A stretch of 64,000 bases of DNA from Saccharina japonica (GCA_008828725.1 MEHQ01001858.1:1-64000), one strand, 5' to 3'; positions 21,635 through 36,300 are shown, counted from the stretch's first letter. Translations and numbers: made by a program. Notes: generated by a model from the letters alone, not told the origin.

Positions 21635-22235
21635 GCAAAACAGTTAATTGGCGGCGAAGCTGCAGCTGTATAAATGCCGGTCATACGTTGTCGTCGCACA
21701 AGCTCCGTGTCGCCGTTGCTGACAAACTAAACTATTGTCGTGCTGCTACCAGCAGAAAGTGAAAAGCTAAAAGCTATTTCGAAGAGCTGTCCATCGAAAG
21801 TTGGGCCGTTTGTCACGAAGAACTGTCTAACGGTCCACTCACAACTAACGACCGACCCCGGTCTACGTAATGCTATAGGTATATTGATTGGTGAAAAATC
21901 CTTGGTCGACGTTTAATCTGTCATCCCGAATCGTGACGTTAACAACTGCGGGCACAAAACATATTTCTCATTATAAGTACCAGGTACCTGAGGTACGTGT
22001 GATTGAATTTCGCAAGGCTCTTCACGAAATCGGGTCAAAACATGTTTTTAACCCTCACGGGTCGGGTCGGGTCAGATCAGATCGGGTCTGGCGGTTTTCA
22101 AACTGATTACGGATCGGGTCGGGTCACCCTTGTGCAGCAAGCAGTGCAAGCATCGTCATCATCATGCTTGCGCGCGTGTCGTGTGCGTGTTGTGCGTGTG
22201 TGGGTGCTTGTGTTCTTGACATCAAATCACTATTT

Positions 22236-22360
22236 ATTTCTGTATAGTACCACCCCGGTCGACATTATCCAGCACAGCACTCTAAAGTTTCTGTGCTGAT
22301 TCATGCTAGAGAGAGAAACAAACTCCTCCTGTGGTCACAGCGACACAGAGATACTTCGTA
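22236..22360 (+). repeat. Dispersed repeat, copy 1 of 3
   Basis: Contains GTCGACATTATCCAGCACAG, CTGTGCTGATTCATG and GACACAGAGATACT. The same ordered words recur at 40270-40395 (plus strand) and, partly and inverted, at 46485-46590. This suggests the end of a dispersed element of unknown class. Confidence 0.55.
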
Positions 22361-23566
22361 CAGCACATTTTTTTGGCAGCAAGGAGAGTAGACAGTGCTA
22401 TGCCATCGCACATCTCCCTGAATTACGCTTCTGACACATCCATATAACAAAGTACAAGGGCTCCGCTGCGCGGGCGGCTAACGCCGCCCGCTCCGCTCGC
22501 GGAAGGAAGAATGGAACCGAATGTGAAAAGCGTAAAACAGAAACAAATATTATTCTGGCTGCAACTGGCGACTTGATAATGCCAAGAGCTCCTATATATG
22601 TATGACGGCAAATACAGGACAGAAACGATAATGGGAATATCTACAGTATATTTCAACACGAAAAAAGATCGCGAAGAAAGCAAAAAGCTCCGCTCCGCCC
22701 GCTACGCTCGCGAAAGGAAAGGGGCAAAAGAGGTCCACGATGTGGTGCAAGGAAGGACCGACTTAAAAATGCCAAGAGAAATTCTTGGTTCAATGCAGCC
22801 AACTATTTTTTACTGCTGTACGCAACTAACTGAACGTTATTATAGCACCCGCCTACCGCTGTATCGTAAAACGTACTCACTCATGCACGATATGAACATG
22901 TCACATTATGGAAGAAACGACACTCGTACTACTACTGCTGTAAGATTTACTGAAGAAGAGAAGGCACATCACGGTACAGCACTGTCCGCACGGCAGTAGG
23001 CCACGGAACCGCACGGCACCCAACAGCGCTGCGCTGCAACACCTACTGCTGTACATACGTACAACCGAACGTATAGTACCCGCCTACCACTCACTGCTGT
23101 ATTGTACTGCAGTATACACAAACATGAACGAAAAACAAACGTACAGCAGTATTTTTATGGGAGTATGCCTGGAGCATGAAGAAATCACGCGAAAAAAACT
23201 TCGAACGTCTGAGGTTCTTTCAGCCTCGTAAGCTCCCTGCCCCCTCGCGACCACCTCTCGATGGACACGCGAAGCCTAGCCACGAAAACGGCGACCGCGC
23301 TCCTGCCGACCCTCCCTCTACTGGGCAGCGCCCGCCGATACCCGCGATAGGGCCGCGCTCCTCCCCGTTGCCGTGTTCAAGCACGAGCACAAAAACATGA
23401 AAAAAAGCTGGATGCAAAGCAAGTAATTAATCGCGAACATGCGAAGAAAAAAGAAAGCAAAGAAAGAACTTCGGGAAGCAAGTTACTTCTGCTTCGGCAA
23501 TTAGAGGCTGAGAGTGGCTGTGAGGTGCCAAGATATGCCGAGGAAAGCTTCCGAACCAAAGAAGAT

Positions 23567-23986
23567 AAAGCTATGTATGTCTATATAAACAGAGACGAAA
23601 ATCAAAATCGAAAAAATAAATGATTTCGTCTTCGATGTCATTTCAGCCGATGTGTCCAAACAAAAACGAATTGTGAACAGCAAGATCCAGGCGAAAAACA
23701 ACTGAGAGCACAACCTATATGTGGGCTGTTCACAACTATGTACACATGCCGACAATCTAGCGCTCGGCAACACAGGCCCACCAGAGAAGCAGGGAAACGC
23801 GACAACCATTCGATACCGGGAGGTCGTTGGGCCTCCCATGGACGTGGTCGCGTGTCCAACGTTGATGCCCCGGGATGACACTTTAAATTATACTGAGAAC
23901 GGACTTCCAACCTCATTATCAAGGGCATCATGCTCAACTCTACTCAAATTTACTTCGCTTTGACTCGAACGCCGGGAAACAAAGGC
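23567..23986 (-). mobile_element. Partial inverted copy of the TCA-flanked TIR element
   Basis: Matches 36636-37065 in inverted orientation. Shared words include CCGACAATCTAGCGCTCGGC, GGCCCACCAGAGAAGCAGG and AAATCAAAATCGAAAAA. The outer end is diverged and no target duplication is visible. Confidence 0.6.
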
Positions 23987-24469
23987 ACGTGTCCAACAAC
24001 CGATATTATCGTAGCGGGTGCCACCACTACTACTGCTGTACGACATCTACAACAGAGCTTCTCCGTCCCCTCATCAGTAGGAGGGTGGGCCTTACAAAAC
24101 CACCTGCATCATGTCTTAGGGACACGGCCCAAACGTTGCTGTGGTCAGACATATTCTACCTACTGGTAGAGTTGGGTTTCGTTCGTTAAAACTATTAAAA
24201 TAAATAAATAAACGTCATGATATTTTACGTTCCGAATTTGAAAGAAAAAAATGACCGAGCCATGTGCCTGTAAAAAACAGCTATGGCCCACACCCATGCC
24301 TTTGAAAACACACGTTGTCGCACCTAGCTCGACCTACTCTGAACGAGTTACAGCGATACCAGCACGAGAAGACTTCGTTAGTATGTGTGCGTGCACAGAG
24401 CCCGACGGGACTGGCGTTGGTGCCGTGTACGTTGAGTGCGGTGTACAAACGTGGCCGTTGACTACACGA

Positions 24470-24598
24470 CTCACACACACATACATACATACATACATAC
24501 CTGGTACATACATACATACATACATACATACATACATACATACATACATACATACATACATACATACATACATACATACATACATACATACATACAAA
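24470..24598. repeat. (CATA)n microsatellite
   Basis: Almost uninterrupted CATA repeats with one CCTGGTA interruption at about 24501. The long open frames across it (HTYI or MYVC repeats) are products of the repeat and are not genes. Confidence 0.9.
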
Positions 24599-24867
24599 CA
24601 CACAGAGAAACTAAAATTTGGCACCTAACCCTCCCTTGTACGCAATCCCAACATGAAGAGACTTTTTTCCTCCTTGAAAAATCAGGGGAGGGGGAGGCTC
24701 GCGCTTCGCGCCCGCGCGCCTCATTATTAATAATTGTATACTTACCTGACACAATTTTTGATCGCATGACAGCTGTCAAGGTTTGAGGGCAAGCCTGTTG
24801 AAGTTAAATTGCAAAGTGCACTTGTCCCATCGTCAATCGCCCACTGCTGCTGTACCGTCCAACATCC

Positions 24868-27800
24868 ATGGTACTGTGCATCCTGCTCGGAAGCTCGGTG
24901 GCGGTACTGCGCACACGAGGGAACCAGCAGCACCACCAGGCGCTCTCATTGCACAGCACACCCCGGGTCCTCGAGGTTGGAGGCGCGGAGGGAGACCCAA
25001 GCAGTAGCAAGAAGGGAAAGGCAAGCGGGAATGGTGCTGGTGATGCTGAGTCCTACAGCCCTCGAGCGAAGACGGTCTCAATGACGGAGAAGGACAAGCC
25101 GGACATGCTAGATTTGGTGAGAGGTATGCACGGTACAGCGCAGCAGCCCGTACTCTCTTGTTCGTCTAGTTAGAGCAGAGCAGTGCCGTTTCTCCTCCTA
25201 AAAGCCAACTCTATATTGTCGTTGAAGTACCGACTTTCGTATCGATTGTTTAAGTAAATGGTTTATCGAAGTATCACACTCCGCTTGCAAATATCAGTCT
25301 CGACGAAATCCTCGATCTCACAGCTGTTTTTTTTTAATTTTATAACTATACCAAGTATATATTATGTAGTTATGAGTAGCACGCGATGACGATGCGCACC
25401 TCCTCCTGCCCTTGTTCCCTAGGCAAAACATACTGTCAATCAACGCTAATTAGGCCTGCCGTCGATTACCCACGCCCCAACACTTTCGGCATCATGCAAC
25501 ACGATACTGTTTGTAACGCTCGGCAATATGGTATCATACCCCGAACGCCAGTTTCGAAAATAGCAGTATTGGCTACTGGTATTGGTACTGATGACATTGA
25601 ACCTGCTGCCTGGTGGTCCTCCAAAAGTGAATGAAGTAAAGAGTGAGACGGGTGCCTCCAGGAAGGGTTGCTACGTGTTTGAATCTGATGGGTTTCCCTC
25701 TCTGCCTGTACGTGTGAAACACATGACCCTACACACCAAACACGAAAGGCGGACTTGATAATGTCTGGCACAAAGTACAAGGATGCGGTCAAAGGAACAG
25801 ACTTTGACGATTTGGATGAGGAAACAGCACAGGAGTTCGAGGAGTCAGTTAGGCGCTTGACGGCACTTCGCGAGAACCGTCTCGAGGAGTACTTGGAGAA
25901 TAATGGGTGAGCGCGGTGCAGCGGAAGAGGGCAGAATAGAAAAGAGAAGGGCGCCAGTGGATATTTTGGGGTTGCATGACATGGCATGAGTCGGATATTA
26001 ACATTATACCTGGTACATGCGGGGCTGAACCCTTCCTGTTGGCCCGTCTGGATGAGATTCAAACATTGTGTGTCGTAAGTAAACCTCATACCAACTGCAC
26101 ACTTATGGAATTGTAGAATTGTAGCACTGGATCCAGACTATCTACCTCAAGGATCCAATTGGTTGGAACCCACTGACCATAGCAAATTAATTTATATATG
26201 TCAACCGCTTCTGCTGTTGCGAACTTCATCAGTGAAACGGATCTTCTGGCTAAAGTCCATGCAGTCAACGGCGAGACCAAGAGCTCGAAAGATGTGAGCC
26301 CCCGATGTGTACCGCGTTGAAAGTGCGGTTCGTCACCCTGTTTTTATTTTTCAACACGAGGATGCACGGAACATGGTACATGCGACCTCATCACCTTTTG
26401 ATATTTTTCGACGGTGTTGCTTTGAGTTTTGCCTTGATGTGACTAGTCTGCAGAAAGCGCAGCTTCAGTGTTTTTAACAATGGGTTCATGGCATCTCTCT
26501 TCCAGTTGCTTTCTATTAGTAGAGGTACTTTTTTTACCAAGAGTTCGTGGCATATCTCTACCAGATGCTTGCTAGTGTTGCTAGTGTTAGAAGTAGAGAG
26601 TGCTCTAGAGCTCCATTAAACATGGATGAGCTCCTGTGATAAAGCTTGTTCTTGACGCCGCTTTTCTATGAACGGTGGCATGTTCTCGCGGTTACATTAA
26701 TTTTGTAGTTGATACTTACTCATAGTGTAGAGAAGAAGTCGAATCCTCTTTTTCACAAGAGACCCTGGTTGCTTTCAATCCGAAGGTTTTGAACTATACC
26801 TATTCGTTACTTACAGCATGTACGCTCGACGCCTACGAGTACCGTGTTTAGTTGTTGTGCAAAGATGCCTTGGTCGACAATCTGTGGTGGCATCACACCG
26901 AAATGCCTGCGCCTCCACACCTTACCTTGCAACTGTCGCAGACGGACCTTCCTGCACCGCCCAGGAAGAAACGAACAGTCGAAATGGCGCAAGGCAAATG
27001 GGCCGAAATTTTGATACACACTGACCGAGTCACTAAGGTAAGAAACCAAAAATGTAATCGCGATGCCAGGTAGTGTTGTGCGTTGCTGCTTTTTGTGGCA
27101 TACTGATTTGAATCACGAGTCACGAGTATGAAGTTACCTGGTATTTATTAATTTGGTGTAACGTTCCCCTCCACCGGAACACTTTTTGGACATAATCTTC
27201 TGGGCGCTCAAGCAATGAGATTGTCATGATGCCATCACTGACTCAGCTCGCGCGTATGTTTTTGCCACGTTGTTTTCAAGTTGGATTTACAATGGGCGTG
27301 AATGTCTTGTCGTGCACAACTTTTCGTACACCTACTGTAATGTACGTACGAGTATCCAAAGACCAAACGGGGTCATGGCGCACCGCTAGCCCACCCTAAC
27401 AACCTAAGGTCCCAAACCTCGAGTGGCGGTTACTTACTGTATTGTTTCCCACTGCCGGGGAGTTGGGAGCGCAAACACCTTCAAGTACACTATTAACAGT
27501 GAGATAGTGAGGACTAGAGTACTGAATGCCATTGTCTGTCCTGCTGCACTGCACCTCCCTCAGACGGTGAAGGGTGGCATGGAGATCCAGTACAGGGCTT
27601 TGGTAACTGTGGGTAATCTGAACGGCGTTGGAGGATTCGCTATTGGCAAAGCAATCAGTCCTGCAGAGGCCATCACAGAAGCCAGCCGGTAAGGCCATAT
27701 TCGTATACTTCGAAGTATACGAAGTATGTGATCACTACGCTCAACTATTTTTAGCAGTTGACAAATGACATGTCATGTTCGCATTTTACACGTGGACACC

Positions 27801-29369
27801 CCTGGAGAGTATTTGACGTTGAGTCTGGGCGCATGGCCTGTTTATTCTTAACTACTGCAGCAAATGGCATGCTATGCTTGTGGGAGGTGGATGCCAACCG
27901 TTGCGGCGGCCATTAACAGTTTTATTGTGTCTCAAGGCATCGTGGACAAAACATGTCGTATCGTCAGGTTTGGTGCTTTAACTGGGACGAGTATAAATGA
28001 GCTCGCCTTGAACGTGCCACATGGACCCCCCTGCCTGTGCCTGTTGTTCGCCCTGGTGATGGACGATTGTTCGGTAGCTTGATTTTGTGCTTGCTTTGTT
28101 GCCTTTGTTAATGTTTTTCTGTGGCCGTCGATTTCATGCGTACCACGTGACGATACATTGTGTACTGGTGTATTATCAGGAAAGCGAAGTTGCTGCCCAA
28201 CCTTGTCTACGTGGAGCGATACAAGCAGGCGTCCCTTTGCCAAGACCTGGTGGGGAAGCACAACGGGAGCAAGGTGTGTCACTCTGCTATTAATACTATA
28301 CCAGGGAAATCTTGAGAAGCATGCGTCCAGAAGTCGGCAGTAAGCAAGCAGGTAAGCAGGTAAGGTTTTGAGTTTGAGTGAATGTTTGGCTCTTCAGACA
28401 TGGCGACCGGTTTGTCGCTTTGTACCGCTGTACCGCAATATACCGCCAGTGCTCTGCAAGGTGCTACGTATTGAGTAGTGACCTTGTGTGGTCCGGGAAG
28501 AGCGTGCAACAGTAACAACATCACCACATGAACATGCTGCATGCTTTACGTAGAGTGTCGCACTTCGGACACGTCCCCTACATACTGAATGAAGTACCAA
28601 CATACCCCAGCAGCCCGGCGCTGCTTCGTGTGGGCGATACTGTCATTGCCACTTGTCACTGGTTTTCGACACATTGACTCTCCGAAGTCCCCAATTACTT
28701 GGAGTATGCAAGTTATGTCACCGCTGTTGACGGAACGGTGATGCGATTCCTATGATATGAACAGGTGTACATCTGGTCGAGGCCACCAGGGTCGGGCATG
28801 CGAGCGGGCAAGCTGTCGCGGGATATTCTGTACAACATGGGCATCACCGACGGCGCGGTGAGATTTTTTTATTGAGCTGCCCGTCGTGAATTGGCACAGT
28901 AGTGTTTAATATCAGTAGTGATGGAACGGCAGCCCACTTTTGTATACCATTGTATACCATGATACTTAGTAAGCCACGTGGTCGAGACTCTCCGGTGCCT
29001 GTACGTCATTTCGTGACTGGTGCCGGCATTAAGATGAAGCAGCAGCATGCATTAAATAGCACTTTCGTCGACAGACAGGATATGTATGTATACTTCAAGT
29101 ATGATATCTGGTACCGCTTAGAGTCACTCCCTTGTACTATTCGTCGCGCTCGGGACGCCAACTCCAAGCTGCCACCTCACGTGCCCCTGTGGTGCCTGCC
29201 GTCTGTGCGGAATGCCCAGTGCAAGATGATCGGGAGACGCAACAAATACTCCATGATTTACGCCTTCTTCGACGCCCTCGCCAAGCATCAAGGAATCGAG
29301 AGCATCGCAAGAGGCCGAGGGAAGCGGATTTTGTCTCTTCAAAGAGAGATGGCGGGCCGGTTTGCCTAG
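24868..29369 (+). CDS. MRPS5: Organellar small-subunit ribosomal protein uS5 (MRPS5-like), 8 exons
   Basis: Exons 24868-25116, 25749-25906, 26233-26293, 26942-27037, 27564-27688, 28180-28273, 28765-28857 and 29220-29369 join in frame with GT..AG introns to give 341 residues. The product is a component of the mitochondrial (or plastid) 30S-type subunit that lines the mRNA entry region. Diagnostic uS5 features: HTDRVTK then TVKGGMEIQYRALVTVGNLN across the exon 4/5 join (double-stranded RNA-binding-like N domain), GVGGFAIGKA.SPAEAI.EASRKAK, and the C-domain GRRNKYSMIYAFFDALAKHQ. The N-terminal 80 or so residues are a variable extension; its start (24868) is rich in Leu, Val and Arg and could be a transit peptide. 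The first two exon joins are less certain than the last five. It is convergent with the MPP10 gene about 1 kb downstream. Confidence 0.88.
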
Positions 29370-30397
29370 AGGAAGGCAGCCGTGCACCTTCCTTCCACTT
29401 ACACACATCTTTCTAGTTCGTACCTGGTACTTGGTATGTGATTCAGTGGCATCTGAACTTGGTATGCGACGTGGCAGCCGTATTGGTTGGAGGCATCGTT
29501 TCTTTGTTTGATCAGTTGATGGGTCATCTGTCATCTGATGCCAGCCGGTGGGACTTGGACGGAGAATGCAGAGTAGGCCCTACTGCAGCAGTAACAGTAG
29601 TTAATGATGATATGATGATGGTTGGGCTGGATGGAGATCTCTGGTGGGTGAGGTGCATTATTTTATTGTTTTGGATTGGAGGCTTCAGTCTTTTATCATC
29701 CATATGGCATGTGTTGACATGTGTTGATCGATGGCGAATGGTGACTACGAAGGGATATTGGTAATATTGATATTGTTGTACTCGCGATTCTTGCTATGAA
29801 CGGCATTGGCGGCAATGATGAACCTGAAGAGGCACAAGTGGAGGGTCATCTGCAGCACGTACAGTAAGCAGGTACAGTAAGCAGGTAGGTACAGTCTTCC
29901 AGGACAAGGAGCGCCCAGGGCGCAAGCATGACATGCGCGAAACGCATAGCAAAACGATCAGGACATGCCACGGTGTTTGTACTGGTAGCACTTGATAGTT
30001 ACGGGTATGAGTATGTAAGAAGCATAACAACAGCCGTCGACGTCAAGTCAAGTAACTGAGGGGTTATTTCCGGATGGTATTATTGTCTTGTTATCTGGTT
30101 TCCTTGTCCGATAACCGACTACCCAATATAATGTGCCCACCGACCACACCACGGCGACAGTGATTAACCATACTGTATACCTGTAAACTGGCCTATTACG
30201 ACACATGTAATATACCTGTAATACACATGTAATATACCTGGTATGGTAGGTGCCGCATCAAACGTCCCCCAAGTCAACCAAAACCCCAGAACCCAGCACC
30301 AATCTACAGCGAACGCTCATGACCACTCTCTTAATACGAGTAGGTCTGAAGTGCGACTACTGATGTATCTCGAAGGAAGTCAAACACGATGACGATA
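29370..30397. other. Intergenic spacer between the convergent uS5 and MPP10 genes
   Basis: Holds the 3' flanks of both genes. Visible elements are short: a TACAGTAAGCAGG direct pair at 29866-29890 and repeated ATGTAATATACCTG words at 30205-30240. No gene is seen. Confidence 0.5.
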
Positions 30398-33300
30398 TCA
30401 GAGTCTCAATTGGGCAGCCCGCTTTCCATTTCCCTTGCTGGCGTCTGTTTCGGCTTCTTTCCCGCCGGATTTGACGGTTGCCGTTACCTAAAAGGACAGA
30501 AGCGAGTTAAAAACAAGAATGCCAAAAGTAAGAGGTGATCAAGATTGCGGAGATTGTGATGCCCACATGCGTCGCAGAAATACGCGCGATTTTTACGTAC
30601 TACCAGGTAGATGAGACGAAGGGTAGTAAACTTGTGCATTAAAAGTGAGTCAAGTACCAAGACTCGCTCGTCAGGAGCGAGGATGTTTCAAGACAAAGTA
30701 AGTAATAGCTTCTTCGTGGTAAATAAGGGCCCTCTGAATAGTCTAGTCTAGTCAAGACTACACTACGAGCAACTCCAAACCGAAATAAGGCGCTCACCGA
30801 TTCCTGAAGCTGAGTGAAGAACTTGGCCGAAGTGCTGAATTCCTTCCCAGTGGAATCCCCATCGCCTGCAACACAAGGAACAATAAGGAACAACAAGGAA
30901 CAACCAGCGAAAGAGGAATGGAAGAAAGTACACTAAATGGAGGAAGGTGACAAAAACACATGCCACCGTGGCAGCGCGAGCAACAAGGTTGTGTTTTCTT
31001 ATATACAATCGAGTTATACTGGACACAACACAGATATACGTGTGTTGTTTATCCAGTCCCCGGAGGATAAAAAAAACAATAAAAAGAAGGCACAGCGTAA
31101 GTATATACAGGCTGGTTCAAGCGTATCACCCCAATTTTCCTCAGTATGATATACAGCCAAAGTCCACGCCGTTTTTGGGGAGATTTAGACCCTGAAATCT
31201 GGCACACATGTCCTAGGTCGTATGAATTCCTGCTGACCCGTTAACGGTACCTTTTTTTTGCCAGATATTTCGGGTTATGTTATTTTTATAAAGTTGGGTC
31301 TCACCGGATCCCGAACTTTGGGCGACGTAAATCAAACAAACCATTCGTCAATCGTTCGGCAGGGGCATATAGACACGTTAGAACATGCCTGTGTTTCAAA
31401 GTTAAAGTTGAGGGTTCATCTTGTAAAAACGGCGTGGAGATTTGCACCTTGATGCGGCAAACGTGCAAATTCCGAAATCGCCGCGAAATTATTTAGTTTC
31501 AGTACATAATCGATTTTCGGAGCTAAGTGTGGCTTCATATGGCTTCATATTGATCATACGCAGTCAGTCAGATCTTCAGACGTTTGCGTGAAACTTCGTA
31601 TATACAAACGCGCCTTGGACCTTGGACAACCTGCAAGCCGCTCGTTCAGAAAAAAAATCGAAAAAAAATGCAAATCCCTACGGAAACGCCTGACTATTAT
31701 TGACGTCTTTGAAGGCCTGCAATTGGTCGGGCCACATTTTTGCGGTAGGGCCAGTCCTAGGCCCTTGAAAAAAGACTGGTGATGTCACTGTAGTCCACTG
31801 TTCATGGGGGTCAGTATTATACGAAATATGTGACATTCGAGCTGGTATTGCATGCAGCATTCGTGGCTGACGAAATTTGGATCGTTATGCTTGAACCAGC
31901 TCGTATGATAGGGCCCAACCAAGAAAAAATACGGAGAGATCCTTCACCCATGGTGGAATGCGATAAGAAAAACCAAGCGCACTGTTTGATACCAGGTACC
32001 TGGTGGATATTTTTCTCGTGTTTTGAGATGTTGAGGTGGCAGCTATTTTGCAAGGGACAAGGTGCCGCGCTATGAGTACAAAGCTGGAACCCTCTTTGCT
32101 CCGTAGTACCGCGCAGTGATGTGTGATTTGCACCAATCGTCGTGATGCTGCCTTTCCATTACATTACAGCACCAGTACATTACATTACAGCAGCAGGAGA
32201 AAAACGCACACAAGTACTATTAATACGAAAGCAAGTATTTACATGAGGGGCCGAAGAAGCAAGGAGCACAGCTGTAGGCGTACGTAGCCGTTCAGAACAG
32301 CGTGGAGCTTCTAAATGATCTGATCATAGCATCTACCAGGTACATAACACATCGTACCTGGTAGCATCTAACATTCAATATCATACGCAGTATCAAATAA
32401 AGCATGCAGTAGGATAGTATCCAAGATATGTATGGTATGCTGGTATGCTCATATCATACCTGTGACAGTGGTGACATTCTTGTTTCCCTGTATGTCTCTC
32501 AACATCTTGGCCTTCTCGTACTTGTTGCCCAAACCCGGGTTGAGCTTGGACACTAACTTCTGTGCCGTCTCCGCCTAATGAAAATGATCAGCACATCATT
32601 AATGATCAGCACATCAGCACGGTACGGGGAAGCAAGACCAGATACAACACGTACCAGGTAGCATACAACATCAGACGAGATACGACATGATAAGATAATA
32701 TGACACAAGACAACAACAAGCGATCGTATGTCCCGGTAGCGGTAATTACCCGAAATTGATACAGCTCGAGGCAATATTTTTTTGCAGAGGAAATTCTCAA
32801 CGTCCCCTATCCCGGGGTAAAAATGCCTCCATATTTAATGGAGGCCCCTATTTTAGGGGGGGTTCAAAGCTACCCATTACACGTTACCTGGTATGTTGCG
32901 GTGTTAGTTATTATGAAACACGTGTGTGCAACGACAGCCGTCGACTTGAATAAGTAAACTATTAAATAGAACGATTAATACAGTAATTGAAGGTTTCGGT
33001 TTTTCCAGCGATCGGCCGTGTTGTAACGAAAGCACCACCACATCTCCGGTGGGGATACAAGGAAACAGAAACAAAGCAAACACATGAGTATTTAAAGGTT
33101 TTGCCATATTATACGAGGATTGCTTTGTTATGGCGAGCGGAGTCATCGAAGGGATACAATCATACCAAAGGTACGAGGTAATACGTTCAAATGGAAGGGG
33201 CGAACTCGTCGCAGATGCAGCTGGGACGTTGGGATTTCGTCGAGGCGTCTATGTTTGCAGTCAATCGCGGATTTAGTCGCGATCGCTACTGTACACGTTC

Positions 33301-36300
33301 GCAGCAGTGCACTGCTGTGGCTGCCCACTTCCTGTTGTGTACCTTGTGTTGCTGATTTACCTCGCAACATACATAGCAAGTATACCTATTCGTGCATCAG
33401 ATATCGTTATCAGCACTATCAGCACTATGGCACTATTAATAGTGCTTTGCCAATGTTCGATGGATGGCTACAGGACGAACCCAATGAGGGCGTGAACAAG
33501 TGAAAGATCAACTGAAATTGATGAGCATTACTCGGGTACTCGCATTCTGTGGCACTGCTACTAGTGTGTCGAGTGAAGATGGCCGAAATTGACTGCCCAG
33601 AGGCCTCAACGAATCGTATTATTGTTCTTAATGTAGTACACGGGCTACCCGGGGATGATCATTTATGTCCCCATCCAAAAAATACGCCATTTTTCCAAGA
33701 AAGAGAGGAAATAGGGGAACAAAAATCGGAAAAGCTGAAAAAGGCTGTTTCCCAAAACATTTCGGGTTCTAGGTGGGGAAATACGCATGCCTCAACAAAA
33801 TAAGGCGAAATGAGGTCAGGTACCAGGTACCTATATATGTACCAGGTACCCTGGTATGTATTATGGGATGGTATTTGTTTGCAATACGCGTATTGACCAG
33901 CAACCCGATGTCGGCCGTGCTTGCGGTCTGCTGGTACTGCCTACCGCGCACGGTTGTATTGCTAACGATTGTTGGTGACAATGAGTCAATGAGTAGTGAC
34001 GGGTGTATGTTTCTATCTGAAGGCAGACAGGCAGGCAGGCAGGCAGGCAGTCAGGCAGGCGGGAAGGTATCCTAATGACGCGCCCTTCAGTGAAGCTGTA
34101 GTCGAAGGACATCCGCCGTGCACTGGTTGCCGTCCCTTTCGCTAAAGCAATAGCAAAAGGTACAAAAGGTACAGTCTATAAATAGTAGTCTACGAGTATA
34201 CCATCACTACTTCATACGTGCGCGTGAAAACACGGTGCGCAATATACTACAGTACGTATACAAACCAGAGTCAAACGATGAATGCATGGTACACAGGCAG
34301 TCAAACATGAGCTGAGTCTTACACTATCCAACTTGCAGAGTGCAACACCATCATTATTACTGTAAGTGAGACAATAAGATAACATCAAGCAGCGCAGCAC
34401 CCCTCACCTGGCGTCTGGCTTTCCGCCGCACAGCCTTCTTCGACGACCGGGCCCGCTTTCGATCGATTTGGGCCATTTCTCCGCCACCTGCCGCGTGAGT
34501 GCGAGATTGAGTGGGAAAGTGAGCGTGAATGTGGAAGTGCTACGAGTGAGCGTGAGTCTGAGAGTTGAGAGCTAGCGGGACTGTGGATGCGAATGCAATG
34601 CAACAGCAGTGCAGTATGATAGTATTATACATACGACGGCACAGACAATTGTAGTGACAGTCGCACACAGAGCGGGAGACAACCACTATTAATAAAACAA
34701 CAGCAAGTATCAGCAAGACCCTGTGGCAGGTGTGACGCTGTTTGGGTGAAAGTGTAAAGTTTATCATCAAAGTACAGTCAGTACGGCGAACGCTTTTCGG
34801 GCACGAACGAGCAACCATGCGGGCCATGGCTTCATGCGCGACCTGTGCGTCCAATCTGCAGTCAGTTCGTGACAAAACCATGTTTGCTCACGAGTTTGGA
34901 GCACGTTGTCAAGTCATACCCTTATACTGTTGATATTAATAGGTAGGTTTTCTGTTTGATGCTGTACAAGACGCGTGACAAGGAGTATCGTAGACTATTA
35001 TTAATAATAAGCTCGAGACAGCAGAAAATGAAATAAAAATAGTAATATGCTCAAAACTTGGACAAGCACGGCTCCAATCGAGCTGGGATACGCTGCTTGG
35101 TTGCTACTGAAAGTCTTACATATAACTATTATAAAAAATGAACGCATACGGTGTAGCACGGCATAACAGGTATACTTGATCACCTTCCAAGAACTCTGCC
35201 TCTCGTCCCCTCTTCTTGGCATAGATCTCTTCAGGCGCCAGGGCCTCCGCATCAGCAACAGACGAGGGCAACACTTCCTCCATGGCTATAGCCGCCACAT
35301 CGGCTTGGACCTAATCGGCGTAGAAGAGGCAGCCGGGTCAAGTTACAGTAGGCCGAGTCAAGTTAAACCAAGTCAACTTAAACCAAGGCAAGTTAAACCA
35401 AGTCAAGTTAAACCAAGTCAAGTTAAACCAAGTCAAGTTAAACCAAGCCAAGCCAAGCCAAGCCAAGCCAAGCCATGTCACGACAAAAGTCGACAAAATC
35501 CAGTCAAGCCAAATAAATTTCAAGCCTAATATAATGAAGTCAAGCTGAAGCCAAGCCAAGCCAAGCCGAGCACTTGCAGCCAAAAGTCGAGAAAACCAAG
35601 TCACGTAAAGTCTAGGCCATTCAAGTCAGTCCAGGCGATACGTCTCCCACAGGGGGGGTTGTTCTGCGACACACGTGGCGAGGTTCATAGATGTAATTCC
35701 AAGAGGCATGCCCAACCAACCAACCGAGGTACTAAGCTGTTATTAATTAGTAATAAATATATAGGAAGGGTATATAGTTACGACGGTATAGGGTGTCCTG
35801 CTGTTAGAGGCATGCATACCGTACCTTCATCTCGGGTATGATGGCCTTTGGCGTGTAGTGGAAGTTGCACAGAGCATCCAGTTTCCCACAGAGCTTGGTG
35901 AAAAGCTGCTTGAGGTCGTTCTTGAGGCCGGCCTGAGGGTCGTCCTCCGTTACACCCATGGTTTTCTTCAAGAACTGCATCGCCAGGGGCAAAGGCGGAA
36001 AACACACCATGTTTCACGATAGTAAATCAAAGTCTGGCAGGCACAGCTACACGAGAGCCACCGAATCAGCGAATCGGTGCTGTTGCTTCAACGTTTTCCG
36101 CAAGAGTTTGACGTCAACTTCAACTTCAAGTCAACGGTGCCAACCAATAGGCCCACTTCACTCACTCTACACGTACACAGCAGCGCCACAACTCCAAGAA
36201 AAATTGGTGCGGCACTGCGCCAAGGCTGACGTCACAGTCTTAGGAAAAGGTCAGCACGTTTTTTTTCGTTGAGTGAAATGCTCAGGGCCATGTCTAGACA

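Larger units (their letters stand above)
17769..24867. repeat. Seven-kilobase gene-poor region of tandem and dispersed repeats
   Basis: Contents seen: a direct pair of about 62 bp at 18420-18543 ending CCAAGAGTT; three copies of a GTACCCGGG-rich unit (19041-19743); a 427-bp tandem duplication (20763-21634); GC-rich hairpin patches following TACAAGGGCTTCGC or TACAAGGGCTCCGC words at 18364, 20396 and 22452; a dispersed repeat copy at 22236-22360; an inverted copy of the TCA-flanked element (23567-23986); and a (CATA)n tract. One minus-strand open frame at 19866-20190 (with YVFSDLQPVGGVGFPAAVNM) could be an exon but has no partner. I cannot support any gene in this stretch. Confidence 0.5.

Noticed and set aside
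24281..24779. Long open frames rich in MYVC, HTYI or YIHT
   Set aside because: They are translations of the (CATA)n microsatellite in several frames.
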